Positions 1 to 6,331 of a stretch of DNA of 6,376 bases are shown here, one piece after another. The notes beneath the pieces are model-generated. The model did not search any database. It saw only the letters and a program-made list of their open reading frames with translations, and was not told where the DNA came from. This DNA is from an uncultured Jannaschia sp. (lineage in GTDB: Bacteria > Pseudomonadota > Alphaproteobacteria > Rhodobacterales > Rhodobacteraceae). Each line of letters starts with the position of its first letter. Position 1 is the first letter of the stretch. The DNA is taken from the NCBI GenBank assembly GCA_937916365.1, contig CALFSY010000225.1, forward strand, positions 1 through 6,376, given 5' to 3'. Made by a program: the position numbers and the translations under genes.

Positions 1-2430
1 ATCAGATGGTGTATCGTTTTCCTGCGGTTTCGGGCGATTGGGTTTTGGGCGTTCCCCCTGCACAGAACGATACCCAAGACCGCCCATAAGATCGGCAAAT
101 TGGTTTAGCGTTAGGCCGCTGATCGACAACATATCAGGCGTGGCCTCAAAACCATTTCGGGTATCTTGGGCGCGCAAAAGATCGGCCAACCTTTCCAACA
201 TGTCGATACGTATCGCGCGCAATGCGGCCGGGCGATATCCGCACATGGTATAATACCCTTGTGGCTGATCCGTTTCATGGGGAATAGTAACCAAACCGGG
301 TGGTGGGCTTTCGGGGAACTGATCAAAACCTTGGCGTAGGCCCCATAAAACCAGACGCAATCGTGTGGGTGCAGGTTTCAATAATGCAGGCATAAAAATC
401 GTGAATTGGCCAAATCGTACACCATGTTTTCGTAATAAACCGCGCATATCTTGGTCGAGCGCTTTGACATCATCGGCAATATCGGCACGGGGCACGACGC
501 CAAAACATTCCACCACCTGAAACGCCACGCCGCGGGCCAATCCCGTGATCGTTTCATCCCGTGTTAGGGTCAAAAGCGGTTCAAAATGCGCCGCGATGCG
601 CCGGTCAATGAAATGTTGTAAACGGCGCTGAACCTTTTGTATGACATCAAGGCCTGCTTCGTCATCGACAAAGGCTTGAACCTCGGGTTTCATTGGATCT
701 GCGCCAGGGATAAGTTTGCCAACGGCCTGTTCACCCCACATCAACCCCCCCTGTTCGGTCAGGTCGAATTCAGTATCGGGTGCATTATAAAATCGATCCG
801 CACGCAAATGAAATTCAGGTTGCAATGCGGCAAAGGCCGCTTGGCGCAGGGCCTTGGCTGCGTCGGGTGTTGCGGAAGGATCATGGCGAAATCGGAACCC
901 TTCGATTCGGCCTAGAATCTGATCCTCAACCAGAACTTCGCTTTTGTCATTTATGTTGGCCACCAGGCCCTCCTTCTGCTTTAGGCGCCGCATTAAAACG
1001 CTTGTGCGGCGATCGACAAATGCTTTGGTCAATGCACTGTGCAGCGCATCGGACAAACGATCTTCTACGGCACGGGTCGCATCACGCCAATGAGTTTCAT
1101 CATCTAACCATCCCGAACGCTGCGCGACATAGGTCCAGGTGCGAATAAACGCCAGCCGTTTTGACAGGGTGTCAATATCACCTTCGACCCGATCAAGGCG
1201 TTTTACCTGGGCTGCGATCCAATCATCGGGCACGCGCCCAAGGTCATGGATAAAATCAAAGATATGGCCTAATAAATCGGCGTGTTCGGTGTGGGATATA
1301 CCCCGAAAATCGGGGATTCGGCACACATCCCACAAAAGCCGCACATCACGCGGACCTTGCAAACATTGGGTCACATCCGCACGCATCACAAGTGTTTTAA
1401 GGGCGATAAGATCGTCGGCATCGCGTGCAGATGTCAACCAATCATGATCCGTTTTTTGTTCAAGCGACGCGATAAGCCGCACCGCCGATCCGAAATCAAG
1501 CGTGCCATTGCGCCAATAAAGCCGTTTAATCGGGTGAAACCTATTATTTACAATGGCGTCAACCATATCATCGGACAGTGGCGGGGCCTCGCCCGTGACG
1601 CCAAATGTGCCCGTTTGTGTGTGGCGACCGGCACGCCCGGCGATTTGGGCCAATTCGTTTGGCAACAGCGCCCGCATTTTGCGCCCGTCGAATTTTCTAA
1701 GACCGGCAAACGCCACATGCCGAATGTCTAGGTTTAACCCCATGCCAATCGCATCGGTGGCGACTAGGGTATCAACCTCACCACTTTGGTAAAGATCAAC
1801 CTGGGCATTTCGGGTGCGGGGGGATAATGCGCCCATAACCACCGCTGCGCCACCCTTTTGCCGCCGCAATAATTCTGCCATGGCATATATGTTTTCGATT
1901 GAAAAGCTGACGATTGCGCTGCGCGATGGCATCCGGCTAATTTTTTTTGAACCGGTGTAGCTAAGTTGCGAATAGCGTTCGCGGTGTAAGAAAACGCATC
2001 CAGGCACCAATGCCGCAATCGCGCCTTTCATTGTTGCAGCACCTAAGAACAAGGTTTCGTGCAATCCACGTGCATATAACAAACGGTCTGTAAATACATG
2101 CCCCCGTTCGGGGTCGAAGCACAGTTGAATTTCATCGACGGCTAAAAAATCCGCGCCGTTATTCAATGGCATCGCCTCAACCGTGCAAACCCAATATTGG
2201 GTGCGTGTGGGCACGATGCGTTCTTCGCCGGTGACCAACGCCACCACCGATGGCCCACGTAAGGCAACGATGCGATCATAGACCTCGCGCGCCAAAAGGC
2301 GCAGTGGCAAACCAATCACCCCGGTGCGATGGGCCAACATCCGTTCAATCGCGTAATGGGTTTTGCCTGTGTTCGTGGGGCCAAGGATGGCGGCAATACG
2401 TCCCCCTGCAGGATTTTTAGTATCGGTCAT
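1..2430 (-). CDS. Suv3-like superfamily 2 (DEAD/DEAH-type) helicase, 3' end cut by window edge
   Basis: The minus strand reads open for 810 codons from the ATG at 2430 to base 1 with no stop, so the C-terminus lies outside the window. Helicase motifs appear in order: Walker A GPTNTGKT (residues 17-24), Walker B DEIQ (99-102), a motif III-like GAAT (130-133), TDAIGMGLNLDIRHV in the second RecA domain (225-239) and motif VI QIAGRAGR (262-269). This set matches the Suv3 family of ATP-dependent RNA helicases, which in mitochondria act in RNA turnover. The long region after residue 300 has no motif I recognise, and the visible end (about 790-810) is Pro/Lys/Asn-rich and probably disordered. From memory, Rhodobacter relatives have a protein of about 900-1000 residues, sometimes labelled mgpS, so perhaps 100-200 residues are missing here. 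The start at 2430 has a GGGGG run 7 nt upstream. An in-frame ATG at 2451 would add seven residues but has no ribosome binding site. The cytoplasmic RNA-helicase role is inferred from the family. Confidence 0.93.
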   Translation of the reverse strand, partial: MTDTKNPAGGRIAAILGPTNTGKTHYAIERMLAHRTGVIGLPLRLLAREVYDRIVALRGPSVVALVTGEERIVPTRTQYWVCTVEAMPLNNGADFLAVDEIQLCFDPERGHVFTDRLLYARGLHETLFLGAATMKGAIAALVPGCVFLHRERYSQLSYTGSKKISRMPSRSAIVSFSIENIYAMAELLRRQKGGAAVVMGALSPRTRNAQVDLYQSGEVDTLVATDAIGMGLNLDIRHVAFAGLRKFDGRKMRALLPNELAQIAGRAGRHTQTGTFGVTGEAPPLSDDMVDAIVNNRFHPIKRLYWRNGTLDFGSAVRLIASLEQKTDHDWLTSARDADDLIALKTLVMRADVTQCLQGPRDVRLLWDVCRIPDFRGISHTEHADLLGHIFDFIHDLGRVPDDWIAAQVKRLDRVEGDIDTLSKRLAFIRTWTYVAQRSGWLDDETHWRDATRAVEDRLSDALHSALTKAFVDRRTSVLMRRLKQKEGLVANINDKSEVLVEDQILGRIEGFRFRHDPSATPDAAKALRQAAFAALQPEFHLRADRFYNAPDTEFDLTEQGGLMWGEQAVGKLIPGADPMKPEVQAFVDDEAGLDVIQKVQRRLQHFIDRRIAAHFEPLLTLTRDETITGLARGVAFQVVECFGVVPRADIADDVKALDQDMRGLLRKHGVRFGQFTIFMPALLKPAPTRLRLVLWGLRQGFDQFPESPPPGLVTIPHETDQPQGYYTMCGYRPAALRAIRIDMLERLADLLRAQDTRNGFEATPDMLSISGLTLNQFADLMGGLGYRSVQGERPKPNRPKPQENDTPSD

Positions 2431-2488
2431 TATGAGGCCCCCAATGGCCATTTAAGCGATGCGAATTTTCACAATCTTAGCAAAAGAA

Positions 2489-3055
2489 TTAAAGTGACTG
2501 ACCATCACGTGACTGTTCAATGCGCGTAATTGCGTCTATTATATCTTGGCGGTGGGGATGTATGGCACGGACGACGCGAAAAACATTAAGCGCGGTATCC
2601 AACAAACCCATATCTTCGAGCATGATGCCAAGGCCGGTAAATGCTTCAAAATGCCGGGGTTCTAGGGCAAGGGTTCTTTGAATATCGGCAATGGAAAGGC
2701 CATACCGATTCATCCGAAAAAACATCATGGCGCGGGCATGCCAACCTTCGGCAAAATCAGGGGCGTGATCGGTAAGCGCGGTTAGATAATTATACGCGGC
2801 CTCCATATTGCCAATATCCAAAGCCTCTAACCCGCGCTGTAACAAATAATCCGCCGAGGCAGACCCGGAACGTGACCACAACAGTTGGATTTCTTGTTCG
2901 ATCACTTCCCAATTTCGTAGGTCAGGATTTGCCAACCGATCAAGTAAATCATTGGCGCGCCCGTTGTCCGCAATCGCGGTAAACGGATAAAAACATATAA
3001 ATGCTGCAACGACGGCGTTGTGGATATGATATGCAAAGCGCATAGTAGGTAACAT
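2489..3055 (-). CDS. Exported tetratricopeptide-repeat (TPR) protein
   Basis: A 188-residue protein with a probable Sec signal peptide: hydrophobic stretch at about residues 14-26, then an A-I-A/D cleavage site after residue 29. The mature protein carries three consecutive TPR units spaced 34 residues apart (about 68-100, 102-134 and 136-168), with typical small and aromatic positions and Pro at the repeat ends. TPRs are protein-protein interaction scaffolds, so this is probably a periplasmic adaptor; no enzymatic motif is present and the partner is unknown. The start lies at 3055 or at the Met four codons later (3043). A TGA lies in frame at 3064-3062, so nothing further upstream is possible. 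Neither start has a good ribosome binding site. The helicase gene follows 58 bp downstream on the same strand with no visible terminator, so the two are probably co-transcribed. Similar short exported TPR proteins are common in Rhodobacterales. Confidence 0.88.
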   Translation of the reverse strand: MLPTMRFAYHIHNAVVAAFICFYPFTAIADNGRANDLLDRLANPDLRNWEVIEQEIQLLWSRSGSASADYLLQRGLEALDIGNMEAAYNYLTALTDHAPDFAEGWHARAMMFFRMNRYGLSIADIQRTLALEPRHFEAFTGLGIMLEDMGLLDTALNVFRVVRAIHPHRQDIIDAITRIEQSRDGQSL

Positions 3056-3134
3056 AAGGTATCATGAACACGCTTCCATACCACGGATGTGCACATGAAA
3101 CCAACACGAAACACAAATTGGCGAAGGAAAAGAA
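3056..3134. promoter_or_regulatory. Divergent promoter spacer with a 10-bp palindrome
   Basis: This 79-bp spacer separates the minus-strand TPR/helicase unit from the plus-strand SCP2/hydrolase unit, so both promoters should lie in it or in the flanking gene starts. I see no convincing -35/-10 pair in either direction. The perfect palindrome ATGTGCACAT at 3087-3096 sits near the middle and could be an operator for a dimeric regulator. That role is inference only. Confidence 0.35.
3124..3128 (+). promoter_or_regulatory. Ribosome binding site of the SCP2 gene
   Basis: AAGGA lies 6 nt before the ATG at 3135. It is a good match to the anti-Shine-Dalgarno sequence and fixes the start of the SCP2-domain gene. 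Confidence 0.75.
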
Positions 3135-3431
3135 ATGGGAAATTCTGTGATTGAAACAGCGATTGCCGCATTAAACGAAAAAATCACTGGTGATTTTGAC
3201 GGCATCGCAAAATTTACGATTGAAGGCGAGGGAACTTTGATCGTGGACAGCACCGGTGTGCGTGCCGCCGAAGAACATGATGAAGCAGAGGTTACATTGA
3301 CGGCCGATAGTGACACGTTTCAGGATATTTTATCGGGTGATCTAAACCCAACCGGTGCCTTTATGGCGGGTAAATTAAAGGTGGATGGTGATATGGGCGT
3401 TGCTATGAAGTTGGGCGCAATCCTTGGTTAA
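3135..3431 (+). CDS. Small SCP2 sterol-binding-domain protein
   Basis: The 98-residue product consists almost entirely of one SCP2 (sterol carrier protein 2) domain. Seen in the sequence: an N-terminal helix, a strand region around FDGIAKFTIEGEGTLIVD (residues 21-38), an acidic stretch with EVTLTADSDTFQDILSGDLN (about 52-71), and the typical end AFMAGKLKVDGDMGVAMKLG (75-94). SCP2 domains form a hydrophobic cavity that binds sterols, fatty acids or phospholipids; bacteria of this kind do not usually make sterols, so another lipid is more likely. There is no signal peptide, so it is probably cytosolic. The start is supported by AAGGA 6 nt upstream. The stop codon TAA overlaps the ATG of the next gene by one base, suggesting translational coupling to the hydrolase and a shared lipid-related task. 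Family assignment is strong; the ligand and role are not known. Confidence 0.9.
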   Translation: MGNSVIETAIAALNEKITGDFDGIAKFTIEGEGTLIVDSTGVRAAEEHDEAEVTLTADSDTFQDILSGDLNPTGAFMAGKLKVDGDMGVAMKLGAILG

Positions 3432-4369
3432 TGGGTGTTGATAATACGCCAATGTCCCCAATTCCTGCACCGTTTTACACCGATGTGGCCGATGGTCCAC
3501 CAGATGCAACCGCATTTTGGGTGACAACCGATGATAATGTGCGGCTGCGCATGGGGATTTGGCCCGAAGGTGTGAATGGCACAGTTCTCCTTTTCCCTGG
3601 ACGCACCGAATATATTGAAAAATATGGCCGCGTTGCCACCGATTTGGCAGCGGCGGGTTATAGTATGGTCGCCTTTGATTGGCGGGGTCAGGGACTGTCA
3701 GATCGCGCGGTTCAAGAGCATGATGTGGGCCATGTGGACAATTTTGCCGATTATCAACGCGATGTGGTGGCATTTATTAAGGCATTAGATACACTTAACA
3801 TAAAACGCCCCTGGTATATGTTGGCCCATTCTATGGGTGGGGCGATTGGTTTACGCGCACTTTATAATCATTTTCCAGTTGTATCCGCCGTTTTTACCGG
3901 GCCGATGTGGGGTATCCGCATGTCACCTTTGGGTAAAATGGTGGCAAAAATTTTCCTACCCTTGGCCGGACCATTAGGTTTAGGCACGTCATTCGTGCCC
4001 ACCACAGGCCCTTATCGCCCGATGGTGTTTGATAACAATCTGCTTACCGCTGATCGTGAACAATTTGATTATATGATGCGACAGGTCGAAAACCACCCTG
4101 GATTAAGGTTGGGTGGCCCATCGAATAAATGGTTGAAATCTGCATTGGCGGAAATGGCTCTGTTGATGGCCATGCCAGATCCGGATTCATCTGCTTTGGT
4201 TATGGTAGGAACACAAGAAGAAGTGGTGGATCAAGACGCCATAAAAACCCGCATGGCACATTGGGCACAAGGTCGTTTGGTTCACGTTGAAGGCGCCAGA
4301 CACGAGCTTTTGATGGAAAGCCCTGCACAGCGTAGGATAGTGTGGGATGAGATTTTGAATTTTTTGTAA
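3431..4369 (+). CDS. pldB: Alpha/beta hydrolase, lysophospholipase L2 (PldB)-like
   Basis: A 312-residue serine hydrolase of the alpha/beta fold. The oxyanion-hole region is LLFPGRTEYIEKYG (residues 53-66), followed by FDWRGQGLSDR (82-92). The nucleophile elbow is A-H-S-M-G with Ser134, having Ala where most family members have Gly; the same variant occurs in E. coli PldB as I recall it. A cap region spans roughly 155-245. The catalytic acid is probably in GTQEEVVD (260-267; Glu263 or Asp267), and the catalytic His is His291 in VEGARHELLMESP. The family cleaves lysophospholipids or monoacylglycerols; the actual substrate here is inferred. No signal peptide or membrane segment is visible. The start codon overlaps the SCP2 stop codon and has no ribosome binding site of its own, so translation probably depends on the upstream gene. 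A second Met at codon 8 (3452) also lacks a ribosome binding site. It ends 8 bp from the converging hydroxylase gene. Confidence 0.9.
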   Translation: MGVDNTPMSPIPAPFYTDVADGPPDATAFWVTTDDNVRLRMGIWPEGVNGTVLLFPGRTEYIEKYGRVATDLAAAGYSMVAFDWRGQGLSDRAVQEHDVGHVDNFADYQRDVVAFIKALDTLNIKRPWYMLAHSMGGAIGLRALYNHFPVVSAVFTGPMWGIRMSPLGKMVAKIFLPLAGPLGLGTSFVPTTGPYRPMVFDNNLLTADREQFDYMMRQVENHPGLRLGGPSNKWLKSALAEMALLMAMPDPDSSALVMVGTQEEVVDQDAIKTRMAHWAQGRLVHVEGARHELLMESPAQRRIVWDEILNFL

Positions 4370-4377
4370 ACAGATTT

Positions 4378-5574
4378 CTATTTATTGATCACTTGTGTGG
4401 CATCATAATCATAAATCCAATCGAACCGGCGCGTCACCAAGCGTGGTAAGGTGCGCGATGCAACACGTAACGCGGTATGGGCCATAAACCTATACACCCC
4501 TGGGGTAAGGTGATAATTTTTTGCGTTATACGTTGCAGTCTTTACAATCTGGGCAGTGCGAGCGCGCCGCAAAACGGTATAATGGGCAAAGGCTGCCGTC
4601 ACGTCATCATGATAATCTTGTTGGGCCAAACATTGGGTCAAGACATAGGCATCCTCTAACGCCATATTTGCACCTTGGGCCAAAAATGGGAGCGTCGGAT
4701 GCGCGGCATCCCCCAACAGCGCAACGTGGTCGGCCCACCAAGTCGCCGCCACGGGACGCTGAAACAACCCCCACAAGAAAACCGATTCTACCTTGTCCAG
4801 AATATCGCGAATTTCGGGGCAAAAATCCGAAAAGGCACGGCGTAGTGCGTTTGGATCATCTTTGTGGTGCCATCCCTCGGATACCCATTTATCGCGTTCT
4901 TCAACCGCTACGATATTCATGAGTTCACCATTACAGAGCGGATATAGCACAAGATGACGACCCGGCCCCATAAATACTTGAACTTCTGGTCGAGGTGGGA
5001 TTTGCGATTTTACGGTGCACCGCCATGCGATCTGGCCCGTAAAAAATGGATCAACATTTGGATTCAGCGTTTCACGCGCAACCGAATTTACGCCATCAGC
5101 TGCGAATGTAAGTCCATGAATTTCCTTGGTTCCATCGGAAAACATAAGATGTGTCCGCGGCCCATCAGGTTTTATCGCGGATACACGGGTATTTAGCCGA
5201 AAATGAACATTTAAGGATCGCAACACCGCGACAAAAACATCCACCAGATCGGCGCGGTGCATAAAATGATACGGAGAATTGGGATGCTTGAGGGGAAATT
5301 CAAATACATTTGCACCATTCCGAAAATCCCTTAGGCGGATTTTGGCCGCACGTTGACCGCGTTGGGAAATATCGGTGGCCAAACCCAAGGCAGAAAGAAC
5401 ACGCCAGCCATTCGGGCTGATTTGCAGGCCGGCACCAATGTTGTCAAATGTATGCGCTTGTTCTAGGATAGTGACCATAGCACCCTGCCGTGCACAGGCC
5501 AACGCGATGGCCAAACCGCCCACGCCGGCGCCAATCACCGTGATTTCACGGTTAATTAATGAGCTACCACTCAT
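4378..5574 (-). CDS. FAD-dependent aromatic hydroxylase (salicylate hydroxylase-like, group A flavoprotein monooxygenase)
   Basis: A 398-residue class A flavoprotein monooxygenase of normal family length. Seen in the sequence: the N-terminal dinucleotide-binding GAGVGG (residues 15-20) with Glu38 ending strand two, the conserved Arg107 in HRADL, the DG motif around Asp160-Gly161 (AADGVNSVAR), and the GD motif LLGDAAHPTLPFLAQGANMALED (286-308) that contacts the FAD ribityl chain and pyrophosphate. Such enzymes use NAD(P)H and O2 to hydroxylate an aromatic ring. Resemblance is closest to salicylate or 3-hydroxybenzoate 6-hydroxylases, but the substrate cannot be read from sequence. It lies 33 bp downstream of dksA on the same strand and is probably co-transcribed. 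No catabolic partner gene (dioxygenase, ring-cleavage enzyme or regulator) is present in the window. The start at 5574 is preceded in frame by a TAA at 5580-5578 and has only a weak adjacent ribosome binding site; an AGGAA lies 19 nt upstream. Confidence 0.92.
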   Translation of the reverse strand: MSGSSLINREITVIGAGVGGLAIALACARQGAMVTILEQAHTFDNIGAGLQISPNGWRVLSALGLATDISQRGQRAAKIRLRDFRNGANVFEFPLKHPNSPYHFMHRADLVDVFVAVLRSLNVHFRLNTRVSAIKPDGPRTHLMFSDGTKEIHGLTFAADGVNSVARETLNPNVDPFFTGQIAWRCTVKSQIPPRPEVQVFMGPGRHLVLYPLCNGELMNIVAVEERDKWVSEGWHHKDDPNALRRAFSDFCPEIRDILDKVESVFLWGLFQRPVAATWWADHVALLGDAAHPTLPFLAQGANMALEDAYVLTQCLAQQDYHDDVTAAFAHYTVLRRARTAQIVKTATYNAKNYHLTPGVYRFMAHTALRVASRTLPRLVTRRFDWIYDYDATQVINK

Positions 5575-5607
5575 ATCTTATTATGGATATAAATTCCTGA
5601 TAAGAAA

Positions 5608-6030
5608 TTATGTATCGCGATGTATTTTTTCACGACGCTCGTGGTGGTCTTGTGCCTCTAGGCTTAGCGTGGCAATCGGGCGTGCATCAAGCCGTTTCAG
5701 CGAAATTGGATCACCGGTAACTTCGCAATATCCATAATCGCCTTCGTCAAGTCTTTGTAAGGCTGCATCGATCTTTGAAATCAACTTACGTTGACGATCA
5801 CGTGCGCGTAGTTCAAGCGCCCGATCAGTTTCCGCCGATGCACGATCTGCAATATCAGGTATATTTCTTGTATCATTTTGTAATTCAACAACAGTTTCAC
5901 GACTGTCTTTTAATATGTCACTCTTCCATGTTGTAAGTTTGCGTCGAAAGTATGCAACCTGGCGCGGATTCATGAATGGTTCATCCTCTGCCGGTTGATA
6001 GTCATCTGGTAAAAAAAATTCAGCTTTCAT
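5608..6030 (-). CDS. dksA: DksA/TraR-family RNA polymerase-binding transcription factor with degenerate zinc finger
   Basis: A 140-residue DksA homologue. The coiled coil spans roughly residues 22-95, and its tip carries IPDIADRASAE (57-67), where Asp61 and Ala63 align with the E. coli tip residues Asp74 and Ala76 needed for action on RNA polymerase. ELRARDRQRKLISKID (73-88) and DYGYCEVTGDPI (98-109) follow the family pattern closely. Of the four zinc-binding cysteines only Cys102 remains; the others are Thr105, Ser123 and Ala126, so zinc binding as in E. coli is not expected. Rhodobacter DksA is known to function without the full cysteine set, so this is probably active rather than decayed. 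DksA enters the polymerase secondary channel and, with ppGpp, tunes transcription of rRNA and biosynthetic genes. The start at 6030 is set by AAGGA 6 nt upstream. It heads a likely two-gene unit with the hydroxylase. Confidence 0.93.
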   Translation of the reverse strand: MKAEFFLPDDYQPAEDEPFMNPRQVAYFRRKLTTWKSDILKDSRETVVELQNDTRNIPDIADRASAETDRALELRARDRQRKLISKIDAALQRLDEGDYGYCEVTGDPISLKRLDARPIATLSLEAQDHHERREKIHRDT

Positions 6031-6045
6031 GACAGTTCCTTGTCA
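6030..6045 (-). promoter_or_regulatory. dksA ribosome binding site inside a possible small hairpin
   Basis: On the minus strand the bases before and including the A of the dksA start codon read TGACA-AGGAAC-TGTCA. The five-base arms (6045-6041 and 6034-6030) are perfectly complementary, leaving most of the Shine-Dalgarno sequence AAGGAA in a six-base loop and the first base of the start codon in the stem. The ribosome binding site itself is clear. The hairpin is short and A/U-rich, so its effect on translation is only a possibility. Confidence 0.5.
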
Positions 6046-6099
6046 GAGCTGAGCTTGTTTCGATGGTCTGGCTGTAAACCCCCCGGCCCTGATGGCGCA

Positions 6100-6128
6100 C
6101 ACATACTAAAGTAAGGATTGTTTGTCAC
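6100..6128 (-). promoter_or_regulatory. dksA: Candidate dksA promoter
   Basis: On the minus strand, GTGACA (6128-6123, five of six matches to TTGACA) is followed after 17 bases by TATGTG (6105-6100, three of six to TATAAT). Transcription would start near 6093 and give a leader of about 60 nt. The -35 element abuts the palindrome at 6128-6140. The poor -10 element makes this a tentative call. Confidence 0.25.
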
Positions 6129-6140
6129 CTAATTATTAGG
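6128..6140. repeat. Perfect inverted repeat CCTAAT-T-ATTAGG upstream of dksA
   Basis: Six-base arms are exactly complementary around a single central T, giving a 13-bp operator-like dyad. It overlaps by one base the candidate -35 element of dksA at 6123-6128. It could bind a dimeric regulator, but no known consensus is matched with confidence. Confidence 0.5.
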
Positions 6141-6173
6141 ATGATGGAACGTAAAAGTGTTCAATGATGGAAC
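6141..6173. repeat. 10-bp direct repeat ATGATGGAAC with 23-bp period
   Basis: ATGATGGAAC occurs exactly at 6141-6150 and 6164-6173, about two helical turns apart, with a shorter relative (GATGGA) at 6203-6208. The same stretch holds alternating GAAC (6147), GTTC (6159) and GAAC (6170) half-sites. The location between the divergent dksA and tRNA-Cys genes suggests regulator binding sites; this is inferred from position and repetition only. No protein-coding gene is supported in 6031-6257. Confidence 0.45.
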
Positions 6174-6216
6174 TAAGGATCAACTGATATGTCTAAAAAT
6201 ACGATGGACAAATGAT

Positions 6217-6247
6217 TTGAAAGGCGTAAAAGCTATATTTTTATAGT
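6217..6247 (+). promoter_or_regulatory. Candidate tRNA-Cys promoter
   Basis: TTGAAA at 6217-6222 (-35-like) and TATAGT at 6242-6247 (-10-like) are separated by 19 bases, slightly long; an alternative -10, TTTATA at 6240-6245, gives the usual 17. Transcription would begin only a few bases before the tRNA at 6258. The -10 region lies in a small AT-rich inverted repeat (CTATA-TTTT-TATAG, 6233-6246). Confidence 0.35.
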
Positions 6248-6257
6248 CAAGCATTCA

Positions 6258-6331
6258 GGCGAGTTGGCGGAGTGGTTACGCAGCGGATTGCAAATCCGTC
6301 TACACCGGTTCGATTCCGGTACTCGCCTCCA
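6258..6331 (+). tRNA. tRNA-Cys (anticodon GCA), CCA end encoded
   Basis: A complete 74-nt cloverleaf. The acceptor stem pairs GGCGAGT (6258-6264) with ACTCGCC (6321-6327) in seven Watson-Crick pairs. The anticodon stem (6283-6287 with 6295-6299, one G-U pair) encloses a seven-base loop with GCA at 6290-6292, decoding UGC and UGU. The T arm is ACCGG/CCGGT around TTCGATT (6304-6320). The discriminator base is T6328, the base expected at position 73 of tRNA-Cys, and CCA is encoded at 6329-6331. The D stem has only three clear pairs (6267-6269 with 6279-6281). It is transcribed away from dksA. The remaining 45 bases to the window end hold no feature or terminator I can identify. Confidence 0.97.

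Noticed and set aside
1282..1731. A 149-codon plus-strand open frame, with several other open frames on the plus strand across 38-2529.
   Set aside because: They lie antisense to the helicase, whose motifs are unmistakable and whose frame is open for 810 codons; the plus-strand products show no recognisable domain.
2431..2488. GGCC-N6-GGCC in the TPR-helicase spacer as a possible terminator or leader hairpin.
   Set aside because: The stem is only four pairs, there is no T-run, and GGCC is self-complementary, so the match means little.
4521..4922. A 133-codon plus-strand open frame opposite the FAD monooxygenase.
   Set aside because: It is antisense to a full-length enzyme with conserved FAD motifs, and its product has a low-complexity Pro/Arg-rich composition typical of a shadow frame.
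6159..6173. GTTC-N7-GAAC resembling a LexA (SOS) box.
   Set aside because: Alphaproteobacterial LexA sites are direct repeats (GTTC-N7-GTTC), whereas here the half-sites are inverted.
6141..6215. Very short plus-strand open frames before tRNA-Cys, including an eight-codon one at 6189 (MSKNTMDK) with AAGGAT 8 nt upstream.
   Set aside because: They are too short to support, have no Cys codons that would suggest attenuation, and no downstream protein gene follows.
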